Source: Glebionis coronaria
Lineage: Eukaryota; Streptophyta; Magnoliopsida; Asterales; Asteraceae
Assembly: GCA_025667525.1 (NCBI GenBank)
Contig: CM046879.1
Span: 392,669,039-392,733,038 of the forward strand
Direction of reading: 5' to 3'
Length of the DNA stretch: 64,000 nucleotides
The translations under genes and the position numbers were made by a program. Shown here piece by piece: positions 21,977-33,466 of the stretch. The first letter of the stretch is position 1; each line of letters opens with the position of its first letter. Under the pieces are notes generated by a model. The model was not told the origin of the DNA, did not search any database, and was given only the letters and a program-made list of their open reading frames with translations.

Positions 21977-24900
21977 TTAGATGGATCGTTGCAGTGTCCT
22001 GTAGTGCACTCCATATGGTCTACCACCCACAAATCTTTCCAAGCTCCTCATCAATCTACGTTCACGGAGCTTCTGATCGATCTTCTTGATGACATACTTC
22101 GCCATCTGCCGGTAACCTGGATGCCAATCCTCCGTCATTTCTGGCAAAGTCCCACCCGAGTTCAGATGCTCCAACTTTCCTCTGACTTGTAGAAGAGTCC
22201 CATCACTGTACTTGTGGAGCTCACCCACCCTCATGAACTTCATTAAACCTCGACTGTTCAAGTAGAAGATGCCGTAATTCGGGACTGAAATGCCGGTATA
22301 GGGACATCTTTCTACATGTTGAGGTAGCACTTTATTCACTGGACGAGTTAGGTTGAGCTTCCTTTGATAGCTTTCGACTCCCAACTGAAGATCTTCAACT
22401 CGTGTCTTGATCACAACGCTTCGTGTGAACATACGAAGTGCTGTATTCAAAGCAATGAGGTCTTCACGAGGAATATGTGTGAGTTGATCTCTGGTCATCA
22501 GAAGCAGCATATCTTCGATATCCTCAAGGCGAATGATGGAAAAATCTCCCTGCTGGATTTTGTATTCCCTGTCATCCTCCCTTTTCAAACAAATCTCCGT
22601 CACATGATAATAGCCATTCTTGGCTTCAGTTTTCATTCCTAAGATGCTGGAGATGCGGATGTCGGATCTAACATTGCTTCCAGAATTGACCAAGCAGCAA
22701 CCCCTGTACGCCCTTCGGACTCGTTCGTCCCAATGAGATGCACCTATGACAGCATACATATCATAATTACGATTTATCTTAGGGACCCAGAGTCGGTTTA
22801 CCTTTTCCTCGATAAAGGGTATTGTCCCCCAGTTGGCAGCTTTCAGCAAGGTCAGGGAGGTTGCGTACTTTGATGACCCCTTCAGTAGATACACAAGATC
22901 ATTGGTGACGAAGAAGTCAAGAGCAATCTGATTATCTTGAGTAGGATCCATTGGAGGTGGAGCTCTTTCTGATTCATGAAGACCTGGCCGTTGAACGGTA
23001 TTCAGAGCCTTCAGGATCTCCTCGGCATAATATTCGAACTCCATTTGGGTCAACCGGGTTTTGGTGCGAAGTCTTTTATCCTTCAGTACTTTCTTCACCA
23101 AAGATGGAGTAACCGAAGTCTTATACTCATGAGCAAGAAATGCACATAAGTCAATCGGACTTCGGATACGAAGATACAAGACATCTTTGTCGGCGTCGGT
23201 GATCGGATCATACTGTGCCGCTGCCGTGATCCAAGCCTGTGGTGGAGCAGTCTCGTCGATCTCCAACGTGTCCTCCCAGTTCCTTGTGCTTGGTTCAGGA
23301 ATAGAAGATTGTGGGTTTTGTTGCAGAGGAGTGGAGACGTGAACATCTGCTTGTTCTGATTCAGGCATTTCAGCAGTGTCATGGACTGGTGAGTGTTGTG
23401 CAGCTTCAGGTTCGGTTACCGATTCTGCAATCACAGGAGCAACAACAATAGAACTAACAGGGTTAGTTGTAACAGGTATGGATGCAGGGATAAATGTACC
23501 AGGAATAGATGACCCTGTAGTGGCATTCACATCGTGGCGCCACTTCGATCGTCTGGATTCCGTGGATGTAGATTTTTCCTTTGGTGCTGCATCTTTCTTT
23601 GACTTGGTGCCAGACTTAACCACTTTCTTTGAGCTGGCACCCTTATCCCCTTTCTCACGCTGTTCACCTTTATCAGCATTGCTCCCCTTAACACTCTCCT
23701 GGTGACCATCACCACCATCATTACCATCATTATCATCATCATCCTCATCCTCATCATCATCATTCTCATCCTCATCCTCATCATGATCATCATCTTCATC
23801 ATCATTATCATCATCCTTGTCATTATCATCCTCATCATCATCATTCTGATCCTCATCATCCTCATCATCATCCTCATTCTTATCATCTTCTTCTTCTTCC
23901 TCTTCTCCACCAGTACCCTCTTCTTCGTCACTCTCTTCCCTTTCTTCTTCAGGGAGAATGTGGTAGGTACCACACTTCCAAACATCTTGAACAACCTATC
24001 ATCCTCCATGATAGCGTCATTCAGGGATTTGAAGAGAGCCCGTTGAATCCTCGATTTATCAAACGATCCAAGTTCCTTCATTCGAGCTTTGAGGATCTTC
24101 TTAAGTTCAAAATCCGTCAAGTCATAAGCAATCTTGTAGGCGGCTTCTGAAGGATTGGATGATTTGATCATTAAGTTGTCAGCAGCAAGCGTCTTCAAAT
24201 CATCACGCAGTTTAGGCATTAGGGATTCAATGGAGTCTTTCACTCTCTGCTCAATAGAAGCTTCAAGAGCTGCTTTTTGCTCTTTAAGGTCATCCTTAAT
24301 AGCTTTAAGTCTCGCAATTCGTGCTTGATGCCTATCAGCTTCAGCCTTTTTAACCCGAGCAAGTTCTTCAGCATGAGTTTTACGTGTAAATTCCATGTCT
24401 GCAGCGAACTTGGCAATCAACTCTTCTTGAGCTTTCCTTGATGCTTCTTCACTTTGAGCTCTTCTATTTAACTCTTGGCGAAGTTCATCCATTTCTCTCT
24501 TGTTAGTATCCACATGTTTATCCAACATCTCGGCCATTACCAATGCGGCCATTGCAGACGTTGCAGAGCTGCTTTGTGTTGATGGAATAGGCTCGGTTGT
24601 AACTGCGGTACTATGGATGGGCTTTATTGGTGGTGGAGGAAATGGTGTTGAAACCGGTTTGGTTGGTAAGGGTTGAGTTGGTTGAAGTTGAGTTGCTAAA
24701 GGTTGGGTTGACATTGTGATCGTAGGAGCAACCGACTCCTTTTCCATACTTGCTGAAATAGGGATTGATGGCTCCTTCGAAGTGGAATAGTGTTCAGGTG
24801 ACCCAAACTCATCAACATCATCTGGTTCCATGTACTCATCCTCAACGTCTACCCTTACACCTGAACCACTACCGCCAGTATCTTTCCTGCTCCTTTGAAT

Positions 24901-25989
24901 AGCTATCTTCATCATTTGTTTCTCAGTTTTATCAAGAGCAGGATCAACAATGTTTTCTTCGTCACGTAGACGCATCTCATCAGCCTTACCCTTTCCTTTC
25001 TTACCCTCTGTCTTCTTCTTCTTGGTTTTGGGTTCAGGTAAATCTGTTTGCTTCCTTTTACCTTTGCTCTTAACCGTGGTGGATGAGTCTTCACCTGCTA
25101 GAATACTTGCTCGTTGATTCTCAATTTCTGTTAGCAAGTTCTTGTAATCAGCAGATGCAATAATCTCATCGTTCAGAAGATGACTGGGAATGGGACCAGG
25201 AATAACCGTATTCGAATGAGTCTCCTGCCTTAAGTCTACCAAATCATCATCATCTATCATGTGGTGACGACTACCTGCACGCTTGTTAATGGATGCATCG
25301 TTTTCCATAAAGTAATGTATGATCAACTTAATAAACCTAGGGTACTGGTAGCTTTTAACCTTACCCTTTGTGTTTGTGAAGAGTTGAAAAGTAAACTCCT
25401 CCCACAGCAGTGATGCATAATCAATACTCATACCTTTAAACATACCATAAAACATCTTGATGATTGGTGGACGAACAGCATCAAACCCAGTTGTTTTGGG
25501 TGTTAAACATCGGCTTAGAATCCCAAAAATAGCTTTCCATGGTTGACCAACTTTGGCAGTAGTAAACTCAGACGGGGTTCGTATGTCAAGACATCCAATG
25601 GCAGTGAACATCTCCATGATCTGGTCCTTAGTCGGGTTGGCTGAGTATGATAAGTCTTTGAGTGTCGGCCGAAATCCAAAAATCTTCCTAAAGTTTGACA
25701 CAGTAAGCGTCTGCTGCTTGTTGTCCAAGGAAAAAGTGATTTTGTTGGACGTCCTCTCTTTGGTAGCCCAGAACTCGTAAAGGTAGTCATAGGGCACTGA
25801 AGCACTTCTCCTTAGCGCATGCTTGAAATGAGATTTATCAAGCATGGCTGTACCTACCTTAAATCCATTATGGGTAGAGTGAGATACCTCCTTCAAACGA
25901 AAGTTGTTCGGAATAAACTTTAGAGTCTTGGCTTCGGCAATGGCGGTGGCTCTGGTGTGTTGTATTTGTTGTACGGTAGGGTTAGTCAT
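21977..25989 (-). pseudogene. Element D third ORF (env-like position), one frameshift
   Basis: Large protein of about 1300 residues downstream of pol, in the place where Sireviruses carry their env-like gene. Start ATG at 25989 (MTNPTVQQIQHTRATAIAEAK). Residues about 1-250 form a compact domain (KIFGFRPTLKDLSYSANP). Then come basic Lys-rich and Ser/Thr/Pro-rich stretches, and a long coiled coil at about 510-610 (ELRQELNRRAQSEEASRKAQ). Near 23967 a one-base change moves the frame: the genuine continuation is a very acidic Glu/Asp stretch encoded by GAT/GAG repeats (about 23710-23930), then the second half to 21977. The unshifted frame gives a meaningless Met/Arg-rich run. I see no clear signal peptide or fusion peptide, so envelope function is not supported by sequence. 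Confidence 0.75.
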
Positions 25990-28007
25990 CGTCTCTACTT
26001 AAGATAAAACACAAAGGTTGATACATACAAGTATGAATATCATTATGATTTTAAACCTAAGCATTGTACATATGACATAATCCCTTAAGCTTTGAAACCA
26101 TGCAAACATCTTCTATACGGAATAATCACTCAATTCGGAATAATAGGTCTATACTGAATATGAATCCTATGCGGAACATAAGTCTATTCGGAACATATAA
26201 CCTATGCGGAAAAACATCCTTATTCTGAATAAAAGGCTATTCGGAACATTTATCCTATGCGGAAAACAATTCCTATTCTGAATAAAATGTCTATTCGGAA
26301 CATTGGGCCTATGCGGAATAAATATCCTATTCGGAACATTGGGCCTATGCGGAAAAAACATCCCTATTCGGAACATTTGGTCCTATGCGGAATAAAGTCC
26401 TTATTCGGAACATTTGGTCCTATGCGGAATAAATGCCCTATTCGGAACATTTGGCCTATGCGGAATAAAGTCCTTATTCGGAACATTTGGTCCTATGCGG
26501 AATAAAATCCTTACTCGGAACATTTGCCTATGCGGAATAAAATCCTTATTCGGAACATTTGCCTATGCGGAATAGAAATCCTATTCGGAAAAAGTTTCTT
26601 TATGCGGAAAGATTTGGCCTATGCGGAAAACTTTTGTCTATGCGGAAAAACTTTTCTATTCGGAAAAACTGCTTCTATGCGGAAAGTTCTTTCTATTCGG
26701 AATGAAACCGTTATTCGGAAAGTCCTTCTTACGCGGAAAGTTTTCAACACTTATATTTTCTAATTAAGCATGCAATCGTGTGATTCAAGTGTTCTAAAGG
26801 ACAAATCTGGGCAAATAGATCAATTTCGAATATAACCCAAGCAAAACCCCCAAATTAATTAACCCTAATTAAGCAGGAATTTGATTTCGATTGTTTTCAA
26901 TTAAAAAGAGTTAATTAAGTTGTTTTTCATGAATGATTAAACCAAATTGATACCTTGTGAAGATCTTGAACTGAAAGAATTAATGATTTTGAGATGAATT
27001 GTTTTGATTTCGTGTGAATGTTTGTGTGTTGTTTGTCAATGGCGGCAAAGGATAGAGTAAACAGTGAAGGAATAGACGAAACGGGGGGGGTTTGACCTAG
27101 TCAAATTTTCCACAAGTTAGACATATTGTCAACTTTGGCCCCTCAATTTTTCGTTTTGCTTCATTCAACATTCTTTTGTTTACCAAGTTATAATACTAGC
27201 CATTTTGACCCTATCTTATGTTAACTAATCCTAGCCTTTGTGATTATCCTATTTTAACACAAGCACACAACTATTCATGACAAGCTTATAAGTAACAACA
27301 AGACAAATGCCAAAGCAATCCAACCATTAACCAGCAAGCTTTTTGAAGATCTTTTTGATGTGAAAGATGATGAAACATTTTCTCCCCCTTAAACGATGAC
27401 CCGTTTTCTATTTAAAGAGCTGTAGTCATTGTTTAACGAGGCACATGATGATGAAAAACATTTCCCAATTGATATCTTGAAAAAGTTTGATTCGTGGTGT
27501 CAATAAGATTTCTCTTATTTAAACAAATTAATGCACTGAGACGTACACAAATTCGTGTTAGACCAAGTTATAAAGTAAACTTGATCCCTTTGCATGATTT
27601 GGCTTGTAAATCATGCCCGAGAAAATTAATTCCCGTTCTGAGCCAACGTTTTCCAAGGAAATACGTGACTTTAATATGAAAACCGGGTTGCAGTCAAAAA
27701 TAACTACAAGCCATAATGGGCATGTTTTAAAACATTACAACTTTTATACGGACTCTATTTATGGCACCGTGTCAATATTAATCGACATTTCTAAGGCCGT
27801 AAATATTACCGTACTAAAAGACATGCCCGTTTTAAACGAAAAATATTTTTGGTTTTTCTTGATTTTATAATTTTTATGGTTTTTCTAGGTTTTATATTTT
27901 TTATGGTTTTTCTTGGTTTTATATTTTTGTATTTTCTTTTGTGGTTTATATATTTACTATAATATACATGATCACGAACAAAGGATACTCTGAATAGTTT
28001 ACCACGA
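25990..28007 (-). other. Gap between pol and third ORF of D
   Basis: Two kilobases without a gene. The part at 26110-26740 is a repeat array; the rest (26760-28007) is AT-rich. It includes a polypurine tract TTAAGGGGGAGA on the - strand at 27381-27392 and an 8-base G run near 27085. No internal promoter is evident by eye. Confidence 0.65.
26110..26740 (-). repeat. CGGAA motif array in the pol/third-ORF gap of D
   Basis: About 30 copies of CGGAA, alternating TATGCGGAATAAA and TATTCGGAACATT (+ strand) at about 18-bp spacing, giving a composite period of about 36 bp. A second array of the same motif lies in the leader at 36405-36895. Short + strand ORFs over it are by-products of the repeat. 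Confidence 0.85.
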
Positions 28008-31000
28008 CTATTCAGCTGATTCTTCTGCCAACTCTTTGAGAGTCGCTGGAGTGAATGATTTCATGCCAAGCTTGTCGATCAAAAACTCGATTCGTCCTCG
28101 ATCTAAGGCTTTGGTGAACATATCCGCCAGCTGGTACTCAGTAGTGACAAAATACAGCTTGATCACTCCGTTCTCCACCTGCTCCTTAATGAAATGGTAG
28201 CGAATGTCTATGTGCTTGGCCCGGGAGTGTTGAACATAGTTGCAGCAAAGGGCAATGGCGCTCTTGTTGTCACAATACATCGGGATTTTGTTAAATCCAA
28301 GACCGTAGTCAGTTAATTGTGATCTCATCCAAAGGACTTGAGCACAACAACCGGACATGGCGATGTATTCAGCCTCCGTGCTTGATATTGCAGCGCTTTT
28401 CTGCCTTTTTGAAGACCAACTGATCAATCTATCTCCAAGGAGTTGCACATATCCAGAAGTGCTACGCCTCGTGTCTTGACATCCAGCATGATCGGCATCT
28501 GCGTATGATATTAAAGCAATCGAGGAATCTTTCGGATACCATAGACCATGATGAAGTGTTCCTTTTAGATACCGAAAGATCCTTTTAACTACATGTAGGT
28601 GCTTTTCGATAGGCCGAGCCTGATACCGGGCACACATGCATACAGCAAATTGCAAATCAGGCCTGCTAGCAGTCAGATATAGAAGGGTGCCGATCATCCC
28701 ACGGTAAAGTTTTGGATCGATAATAGTCCCATTCCTATCTTCATCTAACTTGGATTTCTCCACCATTGGAGTGTCTACGGGGTCACAATTCTCAAAGTTA
28801 TATTTCTTAAGAGATTCTAGAGCATATTTGGATTGATTAATAAAGATGCCTCTGGGATTCTGAGAAATCTGTAATCCTAAGAAAAATGAGATTTTTCCCA
28901 TCATCGACATCTGAAAGCGTGTGGACATTATCTTCTCAAATCGGTTTGACAATTCTATGTTAGTGGCAGCAAAAATTATATCATCAACATAAATTTGTAC
29001 CAGAATCATGTCGTTGCCTTCTTTGAGAGTGAATAGAGTGGGGTCCACTTTGCCTTTGGAGAAGCCTTCCGACATGAGATATGTTGACAGGAGATCATAC
29101 CACGCGCGTGGAGCTTGTTTCAACCCATAGAGAGCCTTCTTAAGCTTGTACACATGATTAGGAGACTCCGTACTCACGAACCCATCCGGTTGACTAACAT
29201 AAACCTCTTCCCTTAGTTCACCGTTCAAAAATGCCGTCTTCACATCCATTTGATAGACGATCATGTTCATATGAGCAGCAAACGCAAGGAATAGTCTAAT
29301 CGCCTCCAATCTAGCCACAGGAGCAAAAGATTCCTCAAAGTCTATACCCAAGGCTTGTTTATATCCTCTAGCGACCAATCTTGCTTTATTCTTCAATACC
29401 GCACCCATCTCATCAAGTTTAACCTTATAAACCCATAACAAAGTAAGGATGTTAACCTTGTCAGGGCGAGGAACCAATTCCCATACTTCAAGTCGTTGGA
29501 ATTCATTGAGTTCCTCCTGCATAGCTTCAATCCAAGATGATTGGGTCATAGCCTGCTGCCAATTTTTTGGTTCAACTTCAGAGAGAAATGCATCAAAGTA
29601 GCAATAAAGTGCACTCTCTTGTAATTGATGGCGTGTAGAGACTGGTCGATCTAGATCTCCAATAACATTCCTAATTGGGTGATCTTTTGTCCATTTAGTG
29701 CTATGGTTTTCAATCCTAGGTGGTCTGGAGTGAACAATAGAAGGAGCTTCTTCTGAGGTAGACGCGGCTGAAGGGTTTTCAGGGATTGCTACACCAAAGA
29801 AAGGAAGCTCTTGCAAGTGAGCATATTCCAAGTCGTGATCAGTAGAATCCTCTTCCACATCATTAGGCACAAGTAGGGGTGATGATTCAGGTGTAGTTTG
29901 AGAATCACTTGGTGAAGGTGCATCCGGTTCAATGTGAATTGTAGATGCATTAGATAAAGGTTCATTAACTTGAGCAACCACTTCAGGTATTGGAGCAATT
30001 ACTACAGGTGTTGGAACTTCATCAGTCGGGGGATCGAAGAATTCATCAAACAACGGTTGAAACAGTTTATCCCACTCGGGCCTTGATGGTGGTAAAAATG
30101 ATGTAGAAGTAGGATTGTTGGGAACTAATCCGGAACTTATAGCACCGGTTCCCATCTCATGAAGCGCGGGTTCAGAGCTGTGTTGCTCAGAAGCCATCGC
30201 TGTCAGCTCGTCGAAATCTGCGTCCATAGTTTCTACAATCTTGCCAAGACGACGGTTATAGATTCGGTATGCTCTTTTGGACGGTGAGTAACCAATGAAA
30301 ATACCTATATTGGCTTTCGGTTGAAGCTTACCCAAGTTCTCACTATTGATGTTTGGATAACACAGAGCACCAAACACATGGAAAAATGAAACATCGGGTT
30401 TACGGTCATGTAAAAGCTCATAAGGTGTTTTTCCATGGCGTTTCCGAAGGATAGAACGGTTTTGGGTGAAACATGCAGTAGAAATAGCCTCTGCCCACAA
30501 GAACAATGGAGCGTTCGCATAAATAAGCATGGTCCTAGCAGCTTCCATAAGTGTACGATTCCGTCTTTCAACGACACCGTTTTGTTTTGGAGTGCGTGCA
30601 GCGGATGTTTCATGTGATATACCAACTCCTTCATAATAATCACGAAGAGTCTGGTTGACGAACTCTGTACCATTGTCTGTACGAATACGGCGGACAGTGG
30701 TATTCAAACGTACCTGGATGAACTTCGGAAAAGTGATGATAGCCTTCGGTGCTTCATCCTTTGTACGTAGAAATCTAACCCATGTAAACCTGGAAAAATC
30801 ATCCACAATTACCAGAATGAATTTCTTACCGCTCACACTTTCAGTTCTCATCGGCCCACAAAGATCCATATGCAAAAGATGAAGTTTTTCTTGATTGGTG
30901 TCTTCAGCTTTGGGCTTGTAAGATTTCTTGGTGCTTTTCCCCCTTGAACACGCGGAACATAAATGATCCTTGTGAAATTTAGGCTTTGGAAGACCACGAA

Positions 31001-31475
31001 CTAATTCGTTTTTAGCCAGATGATTAATAGCATCAAAGTTAAGATGAGATAATCTGCGATGCCATAACCATGACTTGGTCTTAGATGCTTTAGAGAGAAG
31101 ACATACTGGAGAGGCGGCCATCATGTCTTGTAAGGACAAAGTGTAAATATTTGCACCATGAGATCCCTTCAACAAATCTTTTCCTTCCAAGTTGCGGATG
31201 AAACAAGTGTGTTGTCGAAAAGCAACCTCAAGGTTGGAATCACAAAACTGTCCTACTGAGAATAAGTTATGACCAAGACCTTCTACATAGTATACCCTAG
31301 AAATCGTCACGTTTCCAATCTGATATTCACCATACCCCATAATCTTTGCTATATGATCATTCCCGAATTTAACCGTACCAAGAAACTTGCTGACGAAATT
31401 TCGGAGCATCGAGCGATTTTCGGTCATATGTTTTGAACAACCGGAGTCCAAATACCACAGGATGATTTGGACCAC
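28008..31475 (-). CDS. pol: Element D Pol: protease, integrase, reverse transcriptase, RNase H
   Basis: Copia-type polyprotein, 1155 residues with no internal stop. Protease motif [11 protein letters not shown] lies near the N terminus. Integrase zinc region [14 protein letters not shown]...CSACSRGK is at about 115-165; catalytic acids are Asp near 202 (HMDLCGPM), Asp near 265 (RTDNGTEF) and Glu near 301 (VVERRNRT), i.e. DD35E spacing. RT has [11 protein letters not shown] and YVDD near 827. RNase H has [11 protein letters not shown] near 990, STEAEYIA and DNKSAI. It ends ELAEESAE. The first ATG-like start is a GTG-frame entry; the upstream frame is different, so pol must be reached by frame change, splicing or not at all. 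All catalytic motifs are intact, as expected for a very young copy. Confidence 0.93.
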   Translation of the reverse strand: MVQIILWYLDSGCSKHMTENRSMLRNFVSKFLGTVKFGNDHIAKIMGYGEYQIGNVTISRVYYVEGLGHNLFSVGQFCDSNLEVAFRQHTCFIRNLEGKDLLKGSHGANIYTLSLQDMMAASPVCLLSKASKTKSWLWHRRLSHLNFDAINHLAKNELVRGLPKPKFHKDHLCSACSRGKSTKKSYKPKAEDTNQEKLHLLHMDLCGPMRTESVSGKKFILVIVDDFSRFTWVRFLRTKDEAPKAIITFPKFIQVRLNTTVRRIRTDNGTEFVNQTLRDYYEGVGISHETSAARTPKQNGVVERRNRTLMEAARTMLIYANAPLFLWAEAISTACFTQNRSILRKRHGKTPYELLHDRKPDVSFFHVFGALCYPNINSENLGKLQPKANIGIFIGYSPSKRAYRIYNRRLGKIVETMDADFDELTAMASEQHSSEPALHEMGTGAISSGLVPNNPTSTSFLPPSRPEWDKLFQPLFDEFFDPPTDEVPTPVVIAPIPEVVAQVNEPLSNASTIHIEPDAPSPSDSQTTPESSPLLVPNDVEEDSTDHDLEYAHLQELPFFGVAIPENPSAASTSEEAPSIVHSRPPRIENHSTKWTKDHPIRNVIGDLDRPVSTRHQLQESALYCYFDAFLSEVEPKNWQQAMTQSSWIEAMQEELNEFQRLEVWELVPRPDKVNILTLLWVYKVKLDEMGAVLKNKARLVARGYKQALGIDFEESFAPVARLEAIRLFLAFAAHMNMIVYQMDVKTAFLNGELREEVYVSQPDGFVSTESPNHVYKLKKALYGLKQAPRAWYDLLSTYLMSEGFSKGKVDPTLFTLKEGNDMILVQIYVDDIIFAATNIELSNRFEKIMSTRFQMSMMGKISFFLGLQISQNPRGIFINQSKYALESLKKYNFENCDPVDTPMVEKSKLDEDRNGTIIDPKLYRGMIGTLLYLTASRPDLQFAVCMCARYQARPIEKHLHVVKRIFRYLKGTLHHGLWYPKDSSIALISYADADHAGCQDTRRSTSGYVQLLGDRLISWSSKRQKSAAISSTEAEYIAMSGCCAQVLWMRSQLTDYGLGFNKIPMYCDNKSAIALCCNYVQHSRAKHIDIRYHFIKEQVENGVIKLYFVTTEYQLADMFTKALDRGRIEFLIDKLGMKSFTPATLKELAEESAE

Positions 31476-31981
31476 CTGAAAATATCACCACACAAAGACA
31501 ATGTAGAGGTATCGGAATCTGAGTGTTCCTTGTTATTAGCAGGTACAGATTTAATAATCTTAGATTTGCTAACTCTAGGTTTCTTAGATTTCCTAGCCTT
31601 CTTTTTCTTAATAGGTGGTGTAGATTCTAGTTGGCTCAAATCCTGAGGTATTTCTTCACTGATAGGCACTATAGTGGGGGCTGACCTAATTAAAGGGCGC
31701 TGTTTCCATACTTGAGTGCGAGTGTTCCTAACTGAAGGACGCTCAGACCTAACCTCAATGGATGCATTCCTAGTTAAAGGGCACATTGTTCCATCTAATG
31801 TAAAGGTCCTACCAGTGGGACGCCATTGCCAGCCAACTTGGGCACGAGTTCTACCCGTTGGCTTCCATTCAAGACCATTCTTAATAGCATTCATTTCATT
31901 AACGTGATCAATCAGACACAAATCATGACGCTGGGAAAACATACATTCATTACAATTCCAACAATTTAAATCAGAATTCAC
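31424..31981 (-). CDS. Element D linker between gag and pol
   Basis: Same frame as the preceding gag segments, following a TAG at 31997-31999. It has a Cys-containing start (CWNCNECMF), then repeated Trp/Arg/Pro segments ([19 protein letters not shown]), then a Lys-rich stretch ([17 protein letters not shown]). It ends in the wrong frame relative to pol, overlapping pol's opening by about 50 bases. TTTTCAG followed by GTGG lies at the crossing, about 31475-31485. Function unknown; probably the nucleocapsid/protease linker. Confidence 0.7.
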   Translation of the reverse strand: MNSDLNCWNCNECMFSQRHDLCLIDHVNEMNAIKNGLEWKPTGRTRAQVGWQWRPTGRTFTLDGTMCPLTRNASIEVRSERPSVRNTRTQVWKQRPLIRSAPTIVPISEEIPQDLSQLESTPPIKKKKARKSKKPRVSKSKIIKSVPANNKEHSDSDTSTLSLCGDIFRWSKSSCGIWTPVVQNI

Positions 31982-31996
31982 GAATGGTTTAGGCTG

Positions 31997-33454
31997 CTAC
32001 ACAGGCGCAGAGCTTTTAGTCTTAACATGATTCTTTTTATTTAAAACTGAACTAGCATTCCTATTGTGAACTTCTACTTTCTTCTTTGTGGCACTACTAG
32101 TGGAGGGCTTGATCTTAGCTTTCTTGAGTGGCGATCCTTTAGCCTTAGTAGTCTCTTTTAATCCTGTAGAAGGCAAAGTGGGAATATTAGCAGCAGATTT
32201 TAAAGGTGCCTTACTTGATTGAGCCAATGACGGTTTCGCTCCTGGAGTCTTATTAAATGGAGTGACAGCAATGGGCCTATTATTAAGTAGTGCAGAACCT
32301 GGTGTACCTATGTATTGCAAATAAGCCAAGCAATATTGAACTCGCTTAATATATTCATGAGCCGAATAATAGTCGCTACTTGAGGGATCTAAGGCATAAA
32401 GATCGTCTAAAATATCCCTAAGAAGATCGACATGCTTAATGGCATTCCTCATATAATCATCATAGGTAACCGGGTTTCTCTTATGAAGCGGATTCTTATA
32501 AAGCACTACTGACTTGGTTGTTGGAGCACTAGTGGACGGTGCAGAGTCGGTAGCTAAGTTATCAACAACTTCTTGTCGGGTGAGAAGAAGTGTCTCCTTT
32601 AACTCAGCCAAAACCATATTTTTGTCTATGAGCAGGATGTTCAAATCAGAGATTTCCTCGCACTTTTGGTTCAGTTGTTCAACAAAAGATTGTTGCTGTG
32701 CCGCATTAAAAGCGAAGCGTTCTTCTAGTGAACCATAAAGCGCGGATAATCCTTGTCTTGTCCGATCCATCTCCCCTAGAACAGACGAAAGTCTAATTTC
32801 TAAGACTTGGTTTTTAGACTCTGCGGCCTCTAGTTCCATTTTGAGTGTTGCATTTGATGACACATCTCTCTTCAATCTCATTATCTCTTCCTCTAATGTC
32901 TTAACAATTGCAATCATCTTGTCACTATTCTCAACACCGTTTTCACAAACATTTGATATCAAAAGATTCTCATTTTGAGTTTGTTGTTTTGATTCTAAAG
33001 ATATACAATGTTGTTCTAGTTGATTAAAGCGTTTTGAAAGTAAATTGTAAGAATCTTGTAGCTTTAAAAACTCAGCGTTAGATTCGTGACAAGAATGATT
33101 ATCTACCTCATTTACAGTATCAGCAACATTTACAGAGAGATCACAAACATCATCACAAATATCATTACAAATATTCACAGCATCACAATTAATCATAGCG
33201 GATGTAAGCTCATTCGAATAATTAACATTTACAGTAGTAAGCACATCACACGAGATTACTGCAGACAAGAATCGGTCATATTCGGTTAAAATCTTTTCTT
33301 TTTCAACTAGTTGCAGTTCGTAAGCGGTGTCCATTTCGTAAAACACTTTTTGAACTTCACCAATTTCAAAAACAAGATTTTCCTTAAGAGATGCAAAAAT
33401 TCCTTTTAGACTTTCGACAAACGGATTGATCTCAGTTTTAAACACCTCGTTCAT
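31997..33454 (-). CDS. gag: Element D gag, coiled-coil segment between two TAG codons
   Basis: Bounded by in-frame TAG codons at 33467-33469 (upstream) and 31997-31999 (its own end). About 485 residues. It is rich in heptad-like Leu/Glu patterns (FLKLQDSYNLLSKRFNQLEQ, LEEEIMRLKRDVSS), then a region with ALDPSSSDYYSAHEYIKRVQYCLAYLQYIGTPG and a basic Lys/Ser C terminus. Extended gag with a coiled coil is known in Sireviruses. The end context is TAG CAG CCT, close to the leaky UAG-CAR-YYA type. Confidence 0.75.
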   Translation of the reverse strand: MNEVFKTEINPFVESLKGIFASLKENLVFEIGEVQKVFYEMDTAYELQLVEKEKILTEYDRFLSAVISCDVLTTVNVNYSNELTSAMINCDAVNICNDICDDVCDLSVNVADTVNEVDNHSCHESNAEFLKLQDSYNLLSKRFNQLEQHCISLESKQQTQNENLLISNVCENGVENSDKMIAIVKTLEEEIMRLKRDVSSNATLKMELEAAESKNQVLEIRLSSVLGEMDRTRQGLSALYGSLEERFAFNAAQQQSFVEQLNQKCEEISDLNILLIDKNMVLAELKETLLLTRQEVVDNLATDSAPSTSAPTTKSVVLYKNPLHKRNPVTYDDYMRNAIKHVDLLRDILDDLYALDPSSSDYYSAHEYIKRVQYCLAYLQYIGTPGSALLNNRPIAVTPFNKTPGAKPSLAQSSKAPLKSAANIPTLPSTGLKETTKAKGSPLKKAKIKPSTSSATKKKVEVHNRNASSVLNKKNHVKTKSSAPV

Positions 33455-33466
33455 ATGTTCGAAAGC

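Noticed and set aside
23527..23930. Met/Arg-rich domain at the end of the first frame of D's third ORF
   Set aside because: It is the out-of-frame reading of GAT/GAG repeats; the adjacent frame gives an acidic stretch and continues into the second half of the gene.
26110..26740. CRISPR-like array
   Set aside because: The repeats are short, imperfect and have no unique spacers; the host is a plant.
26257..26763. + strand ORFs over the CGGAA array
   Set aside because: The translation is a repeated read-out of the tandem motif (MRNKxPIRNI patterns) antisense to D; no start context or domain.
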